A stretch of DNA of 64,000 nucleotides, taken from Melioribacteraceae bacterium (GTDB taxonomy: Bacteria; Bacteroidota; Ignavibacteria; Ignavibacteriales; Melioribacteraceae). Under the pieces are notes generated by a model. It worked only from the letters and a program-made list of their open reading frames with translations. It searched no databases and had not been told where the DNA came from. Below, piece by piece: positions 1-7,940 of this stretch. The position numbers were made by a program, and so were the translations under genes. Position 1 is the stretch's first letter; every line of letters starts with the position of its first letter. Location: contig JAIPBD010000014.1 in the NCBI GenBank assembly GCA_021739765.1, forward strand, positions 59,954 through 123,953, written 5' to 3'.

Positions 1-361
1 TAATCATCACAGGACGAATACCATTCTGCTGCGCATTCATTTCTTCCTGCTGATTTTCGTTCGGGTTAATGAATTCATAAACAACAAGCCCGCCGCTTCT
101 GCTTGCGTATTCCGTGAGAAGATCGCGGAACTCCTGTCGCACTCTTGCAATATCGGGTGGCAAATCTTCCGAGAAGTACGCGGTAACGGTTACCGCATCG
201 TCGAGGTTGGATAAAATATTAATTGTCGCATCACTTAAACTATATCTTTGATCTGCAGTAAAATCCAGACGTAAATAAAGTTTATCGCCGATAAGATTAA
301 CCAGCAGAAGGATACCAAATACAACTGCGACCGAGATTTGTAGTTTTCTTCTTGTTAACAT
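1..361 (-). CDS. gldG: GldG-like ABC transporter auxiliary protein (N-terminal part)
   Basis: This is the first 120 residues of a gene that runs off the left edge of the window. I translated it from the ATG at 361 on the minus strand. It opens with a short basic stretch and one membrane segment (about residues 8-25), then the phrase LRLDFTADQRYSLSDAT, which matches the start of the GldG/ABC-type auxiliary family (usually D-L-T-x-D-x-R-Y-T-L-S). The periplasmic domain begins after it. It lies 9 bp downstream of the gldF-like permease and in the same operon as the gldA-like ATPase, the usual gldA-gldF-gldG order. In Bacteroidota GldAFG is linked to gliding, but homologues occur in non-gliding relatives, so a role in motility is not implied here. 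The C-terminal part is not visible. Confidence 0.8.
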   Translation of the reverse strand, partial: MLTRRKLQISVAVVFGILLLVNLIGDKLYLRLDFTADQRYSLSDATINILSNLDDAVTVTAYFSEDLPPDIARVRQEFRDLLTEYASRSGGLVVYEFINPNENQQEEMNAQQNGIRPVMI

Positions 362-370
362 AATCTTTTC

Positions 371-1096
371 TTACTCAACTATATTTCTTTTGGATAAAAC
401 TGATTCTGCGAGAAATAACCCGAAAAAGGTGATCGAAAGGAAGTAGAATATATTCCTTGTATCAATTACACCTCTTGAAACAGAATCGTAATGGTACGAT
501 AGACTCAAATAATTAAATAACCCGCCTAAATAGCCGGTAAAGTTATTTGCCAGAATATCAAAAATTATCAGAAAAAAGACACCAACAAATAACGATAGTA
601 AAAAAGCCACGATTTGATTATTTGTAATGCTGCTTGCAAATAATCCAATGCTGATAAACGTCATGCTCATTAGCAGCATTCCGAAATATCCTGTTAATAC
701 AGCACCGTGATCAACCGGTCCTATCCCCCAAACGGTAAAATAATAAGGCAAGGTTAAAACCAAAGCAATTGCAATTAGGATAAGACAAGCTAAAAATTTA
801 CCGGTTACAACTTGCCAATCAGTAACAGATTTTGTGAGCAGCAGCTCAATTGTTCCGCTCCTTTTTTCCTCTGCCAGCATTTTCATTGTTAATGCCGGGA
901 TGAAGAAAAAGAGTGTCCAATAAGCAATGCTAAAAAACGGGGAAAGTGTTGCTTGGCCGATAAAAAACACATCGGAACCGAACAACCATGTAAAAAATCC
1001 GCTCAGCCCCAGAAAAACAATTAAAAGGATGTAGGCTATTAACGAATCGAAAAATGATTTAAGTTCTCGTTTTGCGATAATCCAGGTAGTTTTCAT
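371..1096 (-). CDS. gldF: ABC-2 type transporter permease, GldF-like
   Basis: A 241-residue integral membrane protein with about six hydrophobic segments, starting with the cytoplasmic phrase MKTTWIIAKRELKSFF that is typical of ABC-2 permeases. The motif MLAEEKRSGTIELLLTKSVTD (about residues 73-93) is the conserved cytoplasmic coupling region of this family. It sits 2 bp downstream of the ATPase gene and 9 bp upstream of the gldG-like gene, so the three are almost certainly co-transcribed and form one complex. The substrate cannot be read from the sequence. Length is normal for GldF (about 240). Confidence 0.88.
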   Translation of the reverse strand: MKTTWIIAKRELKSFFDSLIAYILLIVFLGLSGFFTWLFGSDVFFIGQATLSPFFSIAYWTLFFFIPALTMKMLAEEKRSGTIELLLTKSVTDWQVVTGKFLACLILIAIALVLTLPYYFTVWGIGPVDHGAVLTGYFGMLLMSMTFISIGLFASSITNNQIVAFLLSLFVGVFFLIIFDILANNFTGYLGGLFNYLSLSYHYDSVSRGVIDTRNIFYFLSITFFGLFLAESVLSKRNIVE

Positions 1097-1098
1097 AA

Positions 1099-2031
1099 TT
1101 AATTAGTCGTTAATTCTCTAAAAATATCTTCAAGTTTAGTCTCTATCGGTGTCATTTGAGTTAACACCCATTTTTTCTCGACACAAAGATTAAACACATT
1201 TCTACTTGATGAAAGGCCATCTTTGCTATTCAAAATAAAAGTATCGTCAACTCCCTCAATCGGATCAACCATTCCAACAGTTTCAATAGATTGAAGCGCG
1301 GTTATTAATTCATCCTTGCTCGAATAATCTGCTATTTGCACTTGTAAAACTTCTTGTCCGTGCGATTGTTTTCGTAACATTTCAGGTGAACCGTCGGCAA
1401 CAATTTCACCGTTATTGATTATCAAAATTCGGTCGCTTATTGCTTCCACTTCAGGGAGAATGTGTGTACTTAAAATCACGGTTTTTTCTTTACCTATTTC
1501 TCGTATGAGTTTACGAATCTCAACAATCTGATTTGGATCAAGCCCGGTTGTAGGCTCATCCAAAATTAATATTTCGGGGTCATGAATCAGGGCTTGAGCT
1601 AATCCGACTCTTTGTTTGTATCCTTTGGAGAGTTCGCCGATTATTTTATGTTTTTCTTTGTTAAGTCCACAAACTTTAACCATCTCAGCAATTCTTAAAG
1701 GAATCTTGTCTCTCCTCACTCCTTGCAATTCCGCTACAAACTGTAAATAATCCAATACAGGCATATCATAATAAAGAGGATTATTTTCCGGTAAATAGCC
1801 GATCAATCTTTTTATCTCATTCTGCTTTTCAAGCACCGAATGACCACTCACTTTTACATCACCTTCAGAAGGCGCCATAAAACAAGTTATAATTTTCATA
1901 GTGGTGGTTTTTCCCGCGCCGTTGGGACCTAAAAATCCAACAATTTCTCCGGTTTCAACTTTGAAGGATATGTTGTTTACGGCTTTTTGTGTACCGTACT
2001 TTTTGGTAAGGTTTTCAACTACTATACTCAT
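1099..2031 (-). CDS. gldA: ABC transporter ATP-binding protein, GldA-like
   Basis: A 310-residue ATPase with all the nucleotide-binding motifs intact: Walker A GPNGAGKT at residues 35-42, the signature LSKGYKQ at 134-140, Walker B ILILDEP at 154-160 and the switch histidine H190 in STHIL. The roughly 90-residue extension after the ATPase core is usual for GldA and other ABC-2 partners. It is the first gene of the gldA-gldF-gldG operon and drives the permease encoded immediately downstream. GldA proteins are about 300 residues, so it is full length. Confidence 0.9.
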   Translation of the reverse strand: MSIVVENLTKKYGTQKAVNNISFKVETGEIVGFLGPNGAGKTTTMKIITCFMAPSEGDVKVSGHSVLEKQNEIKRLIGYLPENNPLYYDMPVLDYLQFVAELQGVRRDKIPLRIAEMVKVCGLNKEKHKIIGELSKGYKQRVGLAQALIHDPEILILDEPTTGLDPNQIVEIRKLIREIGKEKTVILSTHILPEVEAISDRILIINNGEIVADGSPEMLRKQSHGQEVLQVQIADYSSKDELITALQSIETVGMVDPIEGVDDTFILNSKDGLSSSRNVFNLCVEKKWVLTQMTPIETKLEDIFRELTTN

Positions 2032-2177
2032 AATACTAACACAATTATTCTATTGAAGATCGAAATTTATTTGAGAATTTATTTTTTATCAAGTTGCAAT
2101 TGTAGATTTTAGCAACTTCCGCATTTTTACAAACCACTTTAAAAGAAGTTTCAAAAATGTTTATTTTTTTTGTGAAA

Positions 2178-2870
2178 TTATTTTTTAAGAATTTTACTGC
2201 CGCTTTCGGTAGCTACAATTACTTCAGTTGCCAATTGGTAAAAAATTCCATTTTCTACAATTCCGGCACGTGTGTTTATTTTGCTGTTAACTTCATCGGG
2301 ACTTTTAATAATTCCAAAATCGCAATCCAAAATATAATTGCCCTCGTCAGTAACAAAATTGGCTCCGGAAGAATCTTTCCTTAAAGTGACCATCGCGCCT
2401 AAGGATTCAAGATATTTCTTTTCCAAGTTGGATGCGAATTGTAAAACTTCCACCGGGACTTTGTGTTTTTCCCCCAGTAACTTGGAAATTTTAGATTCAT
2501 CGACGATAATAATATTTTCGGCACTTGCTTGCGCGACAACCTTTTCGCGCAACAACGCTCCGTGTCCGCCTTTTATTAAATTCAAATCGTCATCAACTTC
2601 ATCGGCTCCGTCTATTGTTAAATCCACGTAGGGATTTTTATCAAAATCTGTCAGCAATATTCCCAACTCCTTAGCGAGATTGTAACTTTCATTCGATGTA
2701 GGAATACCCAAAATGTTTTTCAAAGTACCTTTTTGTATCAATTCGGCAATTGCGACTATTGCATGTCGGGCGGTTGTTCCCGTTCCTAAACCCACAACCA
2801 TTCCTGATTTAATCTTTTCAACAGCCTTCAATGCTGCACGTTTCTTTAATTTATCTTGCTGATTTGTCAT
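2178..2870 (-). CDS. rpiA: Ribose-5-phosphate isomerase A
   Basis: A 230-residue RpiA, which interconverts ribose 5-phosphate and ribulose 5-phosphate in the pentose phosphate pathway. Visible family motifs are GLGTGTTA (residues 27-34, phosphate binding), TIDGADEVDDDLNLIKGG and the following GALLREK, containing the active-site Asp and Lys region. The usual KGGGGAL reads KGGHGAL here, a tolerated position. The gene is monocistronic: gldA begins 147 bp further on in the same direction, and the galactokinase-like gene diverges on the other side. Confidence 0.95.
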   Translation of the reverse strand: MTNQQDKLKKRAALKAVEKIKSGMVVGLGTGTTARHAIVAIAELIQKGTLKNILGIPTSNESYNLAKELGILLTDFDKNPYVDLTIDGADEVDDDLNLIKGGHGALLREKVVAQASAENIIIVDESKISKLLGEKHKVPVEVLQFASNLEKKYLESLGAMVTLRKDSSGANFVTDEGNYILDCDFGIIKSPDEVNSKINTRAGIVENGIFYQLATEVIVATESGSKILKK

Positions 2871-3049
2871 TTATTAAATACCGAATTTTATTCAGACAAT
2901 ATTATTAATATAAATCGAAGTAACAAAATCGATTTTTTCTAAAAAGGATATTGTGGACATTGTTCACCTATTTTATTAATTTATACGGGATAAAAAGCTT
3001 AATAGCTCTTATTAATCAGACTGCGTATCATCCTATTGGAATATATTTT

Positions 3050-4222
3050 ATGAACGATCATGCAAATACGGTTAAAGATTTTCAAACCTTGTTTCCGGAT
3101 GCCGGGAAAACCGTTTATTCTATTGCTCCCGCGAGCATTGTTTTGCTCGGCGACCACACTCATTACAATGAAGGAATTCAGCTTACTTTCGCGTGTGATA
3201 GATACGTAAAACTTGGTGTTGGTAAAAGGAATAACAGTTTTATTAAAATCAATTTTAGACAAAATAATTATGAGTTTGGAGTTGAAACTATTGAAACTGT
3301 TGGCTCTACAGGAATTTGGACAATTGATTACGCTGTTGGTCTGATTAAAGCCCTCAAGAATGATTTCGGATTTAATTCCGGTCTATACATTTTTCCTCAG
3401 ATCGATGAACCGGAAAGTATCGGACTGGGAATGCGTGTAGCGTTTTTAGTTTCGCTTTTTAAATCCCTCAACGCTTTATTTAAGTTCAAAGTTTCTGTTA
3501 AAGAATCAATCCAATATTGCAGAGAGATTGAGTATAAGCTGATCGGGAAAATATCAAATCATGCACATTTTTTTACTGTAAACTACTCGCAAGCAAAATT
3601 ACTTCAAATTGATCTGCGATCGATGCAGCATAAATCTATCAATGAATTTTTTGGAGATTATGATATTGCCATTTGCGATACGGCACTTCCAATTATAAAA
3701 CCAGAATTAACGTGTAACGAAAGAATAGAGGAATGTGCAATTGGAGTGCAAGGATTACGCTTATACATCTGGGGAATAAAAAGTTTACGTGATGTGAAAG
3801 AAGATTTCCTTAAGCGCCACATAAATATGTTGCCCAGAAGAATTTTCAATCGATGTATATACAATGTAAATGAAAGAGATAGAGTTCTGGACGCCGCGAG
3901 AGCTATTCGTAAGAAATCGACTAATTCAATTGGCGAGATAATGTTCAAATCACATGAAAGTTTATCAACCGATTACGAAATTTCTTCGCCTGAAGTTGAT
4001 TTTGCAGTTAACTTTGCCATGAAATCAGATTATGTAATTGGTGCCAAGCTTATTAGTTGCTCACCCATTAAAAGTACGATAAACATTCTGCAAAAGGATA
4101 CTTTCGAAAAATTCAGCAAATCCTTCAAGAAGAGTTTTCAAGCTGAATTTAAACAGCCGGTAAATGTCTATAAATTGAATCTCGCAAAAGGCTTTGAGTT
4201 TGTGAACAACACGCAAGTATAG
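3050..4222 (+). CDS. Galactokinase-like GHMP protein with degenerate active site (probable pseudokinase)
   Basis: The reading frame is open from a TTG at 2951. The ATG at 3050 gives a 390-residue protein of normal galactokinase length, with the substrate-binding motif at the usual place, so I prefer it. Similarity to galactokinase runs the whole length: SIAPASIVLLGDHTHYNEG resembles the R-x-N-L-I-G-E-H-T-D-Y motif, then RIEECAIGVQGLR, NVNERDRVLDAARAIR, SHESLSTDYEISSPEVD, and GAKLISCSPIKSTIN in place of GARMTGAGFGG. The ATP-binding glycine/serine loop (normally P-x-G-x-G-L-S-S-S-A) reads PESIGLGMRVA. The region of the catalytic Asp (normally G-x-x-D-Q) reads GKISNHAHFF. These losses suggest a non-catalytic homologue. 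No galT or other Leloir gene is nearby. Confidence 0.75.
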   Translation: MNDHANTVKDFQTLFPDAGKTVYSIAPASIVLLGDHTHYNEGIQLTFACDRYVKLGVGKRNNSFIKINFRQNNYEFGVETIETVGSTGIWTIDYAVGLIKALKNDFGFNSGLYIFPQIDEPESIGLGMRVAFLVSLFKSLNALFKFKVSVKESIQYCREIEYKLIGKISNHAHFFTVNYSQAKLLQIDLRSMQHKSINEFFGDYDIAICDTALPIIKPELTCNERIEECAIGVQGLRLYIWGIKSLRDVKEDFLKRHINMLPRRIFNRCIYNVNERDRVLDAARAIRKKSTNSIGEIMFKSHESLSTDYEISSPEVDFAVNFAMKSDYVIGAKLISCSPIKSTINILQKDTFEKFSKSFKKSFQAEFKQPVNVYKLNLAKGFEFVNNTQV

Positions 4223-4332
4223 AACTGTTTTTACATTGTTTTACATTTCTCTTAAAAAAATGCAAAATAAAATCATCTTGATTTTAACTTCCTTTAGTAA
4301 TAGATTTTCGAGCAAACATATACGGGGTATTA

Positions 4333-5745
4333 ATGAGCTATTCCGATGGCTTTTTTGATGATAACGATTTTGTTAGTGACGAAGAAATAAAAAATAGAAT
4401 CAAAAACTGTATAGAATACATTACCGACGAACAAACACTCTTTTTTAGCGATTATATTGAAGAAACCATTCAATTGTGTGTTGAAAACGATTTAAATAAT
4501 GATGGACTTTTCTTGGCAATTGCTCTTGAAGAAGTACAACCATTTAATTCAGAAGTTATTCAGCAAAAAGGCGTTTTTCTTAATAACAATTTTAGATTTG
4601 AAGAAGCATACGATTGTTTCCGGAAAGCATTATCACTCAATCCAAGTGATGTTGAAACCCTAATTAATCTGTCGATCGCGGAAGATAATTTGGGAATGAC
4701 TTCCGAAGCGTCGGAAACATTGCAGAAAGCTCTTGAGTTAGATCCTCAGAATGATGAAGCTTTATTTAGCATTGGTATTCTTTTCGAAAGGCAAGAAAAA
4801 TTTGAAGAAGCGATTTTTTATCTTTCCAAAACAATCGAAATAGATCCGGAATATTCGGACGCATGGTTCGAGTTAGGTTATTGTTACGAAAGTTTGGATC
4901 AGTTGGCCCTCTCTTTAGAAGCATATAATAAATTTATTGATATTGAACCTTATAATCCGAACGGTTGGTACAATAAAGGAATTATTATGCTGCAGTTAGG
5001 TGACCTATCGGAATCTGAGAATTCGTTTGAAATTGCTTTATCACTAAAAGATGATTTTGTAAGCGCGTGGATTTACTTGGGCGTTGTCAGAACAAACTTA
5101 AACAAATTCCAAAGTGCGATAAAAGCTTATTTGCAAGCTGCCGATATTGATCCGATTGATGAGACAATTTGGTTTAATCTTGGCCAAGCTTATGAAGAAA
5201 TGAAATCATTCACCGAAGCACTAAAATGTTATTCAAAAGCAATATCGCTTGATGATGAATATTACGAAGTATTTTTGGCACGTGGATTTTGTTATGACGC
5301 AGCAGGGAAAAAAAGCCTGGCGTTGAAAGATTTTAACAGAGCCTTCACCCTCATCTTTGAGAGAGATCAGGAACTTCCCGGAACGGAAAATGAAAGGACA
5401 TTAATAAAAAGCAGAAAAAGAATGAATGATTTGTATGACCAAGCTTTAGTTAACCCTGCCAGCTTAGAGCTTTGGTTAAAAATTTCGGAAATTCATTCTC
5501 AATTGGGCGAATGGGATTTTGCCTTGAAGGGCTTTAATCGATGCGTTCAAATTGATCCAAAACATGCGGCGAGTTTCTATGGAAAAGCTAAGATGCATTT
5601 TTTGCTAAGCCAAACCAAAGAAGCAATTGAAAATCTTAAAAAAGCATTTATACTCGATCCGAGAATTAGACACAACTTTGAGAAAGAATATCCGGAAGTT
5701 AAAACGTCTAAACTATTCGATAATTTTCTCGGTGAAAACAAATAA
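4333..5745 (+). CDS. Tetratricopeptide repeat protein
   Basis: A 470-residue soluble protein with an acidic N-terminus (SDGFFDDNDFVSDEEIKNR) and then about ten TPR units from residue 75 to the end. Consensus positions are clear, for example FEEAYDCFRKALSLNPSD, ASETLQKALELDPQNDE, FEEAIFYLSKTIEIDPEYS and FTEALKCYSKAISLDDEY. No signal peptide or membrane segment is visible, so it is probably a cytoplasmic scaffold. It is 18 bp upstream of aroE and likely shares its transcript. Its partner is unknown. Confidence 0.85.
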   Translation: MSYSDGFFDDNDFVSDEEIKNRIKNCIEYITDEQTLFFSDYIEETIQLCVENDLNNDGLFLAIALEEVQPFNSEVIQQKGVFLNNNFRFEEAYDCFRKALSLNPSDVETLINLSIAEDNLGMTSEASETLQKALELDPQNDEALFSIGILFERQEKFEEAIFYLSKTIEIDPEYSDAWFELGYCYESLDQLALSLEAYNKFIDIEPYNPNGWYNKGIIMLQLGDLSESENSFEIALSLKDDFVSAWIYLGVVRTNLNKFQSAIKAYLQAADIDPIDETIWFNLGQAYEEMKSFTEALKCYSKAISLDDEYYEVFLARGFCYDAAGKKSLALKDFNRAFTLIFERDQELPGTENERTLIKSRKRMNDLYDQALVNPASLELWLKISEIHSQLGEWDFALKGFNRCVQIDPKHAASFYGKAKMHFLLSQTKEAIENLKKAFILDPRIRHNFEKEYPEVKTSKLFDNFLGENK

Positions 5746-5763
5746 CAATACAGCCATTGTTCT

Positions 5764-6642
5764 ATGAAACCATTTAATAAGTTTAACCATAACACTAAAA
5801 TAGTGGGTGTTATCGGGCGTCCGATAAAGCATTCATTTTCACCTCTGATGCACAATATTTCATTTGAGTTGGCGGGATTGAATTACATCTACCTTCCGTT
5901 TGATTTACCCGGGGAAAGTTTGAAATCCGCAATCAAAGGAATGGTATCACTTGGTTTCAAGGGATTTAATGTAACAATTCCGCATAAAGAAAAAATTATT
6001 GATTATGTAAATGACCTTTCGGAAGAAGCGGGAGTTGTCGGTGCGGTAAATACTGTTGTTATCGAAGAGAACAAATTAAAAGGATTTAATACAGATATCC
6101 ACGGAATCGTTCAGACTCTTGAGCCGGTTCGTGATGATATTAATAATAAAACTGTTACCGTAATTGGTGCCGGAGGTGGTGCAAGAAGTGTTTTGTACGC
6201 TTTGATTCGCCATTTCAAGGTTGATAAGATTAATATCATTAACAGAACAGTCGGAAGAGCGGAATCACTAAAAGAATATTTTTCTGTAAAGATGCATTTT
6301 GAGAATTTTGAAACGTTTGAATTAATCCCACCCGATATAACCGGAATACTTCAAAACTCAAAACTAATAATTAATACAACTTCAATTGGTCTTTCACCGG
6401 ATATTGACGATGCCCCAACCACAATTGCGGATTGTTTCCACAAGGATCAGATAGTCTTTGATCTGATCTATAATCCGTTGGAAACAAAACTCCTTAAGAT
6501 CGCAAAATCAAAAGGAGCCAGAACTTTAGATGGTTTGGGAATGTTTATCGATCAAGGAGCTAAAGCTTACGAATTATGGACCGGGGAAGAAATGCCCCGC
6601 GAAAAAATCTATAAAACTTTAGTCTCTTATCTTTCTGAATAA
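5764..6642 (+). CDS. aroE: Shikimate dehydrogenase (NADP+)
   Basis: A 292-residue AroE, which reduces 3-dehydroshikimate to shikimate in aromatic amino-acid biosynthesis. The shikimate-binding segment GRPIKHSFSPLMHN is at residues 18-31. The catalytic pair is K75 (in NVTIPHKEK) and D111 (in GFNTD). The NADP loop GAGGGARS begins at residue 135. The C-terminal YNPLETKLL and LDGLGMFIDQGAKAYELWTG motifs are also present. It follows the TPR gene closely and ends exactly where the convergent aminotransferase gene ends. Confidence 0.96.
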   Translation: MKPFNKFNHNTKIVGVIGRPIKHSFSPLMHNISFELAGLNYIYLPFDLPGESLKSAIKGMVSLGFKGFNVTIPHKEKIIDYVNDLSEEAGVVGAVNTVVIEENKLKGFNTDIHGIVQTLEPVRDDINNKTVTVIGAGGGARSVLYALIRHFKVDKINIINRTVGRAESLKEYFSVKMHFENFETFELIPPDITGILQNSKLIINTTSIGLSPDIDDAPTTIADCFHKDQIVFDLIYNPLETKLLKIAKSKGARTLDGLGMFIDQGAKAYELWTGEEMPREKIYKTLVSYLSE

Positions 6643-7836
6643 TTAATTCAACTTTGATACGGCGGATTTAATTCTCTGAACCGCGTCCTCTAAACTTTCC
6701 ATTGATGTCGCGTAAGAAAAGCGCATATACCCTTCCGCTCCGAAAGCACTTCCGGGAACAGCGGCAATTCTTACTTCATCCAATAAATACATCGCGATAT
6801 CCAATGATGATTCAATTTTTCGTTCCCCAACCGATTTACCGAATAATCCGCTAACGTCAGGGAAAATATAAAATGCGCCCTCCGGCAGATTGCATTTTAT
6901 TCCATCAATTTTATTCAATTCTTCAGCAAAATAATTTCGTCTTTTTTCAAATTGTAATCGCATAACTTCAACTTCATCCTGAGGTCCGACAAGAGCTTCA
7001 ACCGCGGCTGCTTGGGAAACTGAGGACGCGTTGGAAGTACTGTGACTTTGCACCTTATTCATTCCTTGAATTACATCAGCCGGACCTGCGGTATATCCAA
7101 TTCTCCAGCCGGTCATGGAATAAGCTTTTGATACACCGTTTATAACTATAATTCTATCCTTTAACGAAAGGTCGAGAGAGGCAAAACTCACAAATTTGTA
7201 ATCACCGTAAACTAATTTTTCATAAATCTCATCAACAATTATGTAAAAGTTGAATTCTCTCGAAACTTTCAAAATCTCTTTCATTTCATCCACTGTGTAT
7301 CCGGCTCCGGTTGGATTGGAAGGATTGCAAAAAATGAAGGCTTTTGTTTTTTCTGTAACCGCTTCTCGAAGTTGTTGAGGCGTAATTTTAAATGAAGTTT
7401 CAAGCGAAGTATCAATTACAACCGAGACCCCATCCGCGAGGGTTACCATTTCCGGGTACGAAACCCAATACGGAGCAGGGATAATTACTTCATCCCCGGC
7501 ATTTACTACTGCCTGCAAAGCATTATAAACAGATTGTTTGGCACCGCTGTTTACGGATATTTCGGATAGGTCATAATCAAGATTATTTTCGTTCTTGAGT
7601 TTTTCTTTGATAGCTTGCCTTAATTCAATAGTTCCGGAGTTAATTGTGTATCGGGTTTGATTGTCATTAATAGCTTTAATCGCGGCGTCTTTGATATTTT
7701 GCGGAGTCGGGAAGTCCGGTTCTCCAACGCTAAGATCAATTACGTTTTCACCTTGGGCTCTTAGTTCCTTTGCCTTTGCGGCTACTTTCATAGTTTGTGA
7801 TGCTGTAACTTTTGTAATCCGTTCTGAAACAGGCAT
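6643..7836 (-). CDS. aspC: Pyridoxal-phosphate aminotransferase, aspartate aminotransferase type (class I)
   Basis: A 397-residue class I aminotransferase of the short bacterial AspAT type (subgroup Ib). Motifs: DLSVGEPDFPTP (35-46), NPSNPTG (171-177), the PLP Schiff-base lysine K237 in GVSKAYSMTGWRIGY, and the substrate-binding Arg in MRFSYA near the C-terminus. It probably transfers amino groups between aspartate and 2-oxoglutarate. Related enzymes also use prephenate, and adjacency to aroE makes an aromatic role possible but unproven. The stop codon abuts that of aroE with no spacer, so the two convergent transcripts must overlap. Confidence 0.9.
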   Translation of the reverse strand: MPVSERITKVTASQTMKVAAKAKELRAQGENVIDLSVGEPDFPTPQNIKDAAIKAINDNQTRYTINSGTIELRQAIKEKLKNENNLDYDLSEISVNSGAKQSVYNALQAVVNAGDEVIIPAPYWVSYPEMVTLADGVSVVIDTSLETSFKITPQQLREAVTEKTKAFIFCNPSNPTGAGYTVDEMKEILKVSREFNFYIIVDEIYEKLVYGDYKFVSFASLDLSLKDRIIVINGVSKAYSMTGWRIGYTAGPADVIQGMNKVQSHSTSNASSVSQAAAVEALVGPQDEVEVMRLQFEKRRNYFAEELNKIDGIKCNLPEGAFYIFPDVSGLFGKSVGERKIESSLDIAMYLLDEVRIAAVPGSAFGAEGYMRFSYATSMESLEDAVQRIKSAVSKLN

Positions 7837-7940
7837 TTTCTATCCTTATTAATTAAAAATTGTGCAAATATACCATTTATGAAAATTTATAATTCTACGA
7901 TTCAGTAGTTTGTTACAAGTTTTTACAAACATGCGGAGCG

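Noticed and set aside
2951-3049. N-terminal extension of the galactokinase-like protein from TTG 2951
   Set aside because: The extra 33 residues have no match to the family, and the ATG at 3050 places the substrate motif at the expected distance from the start.
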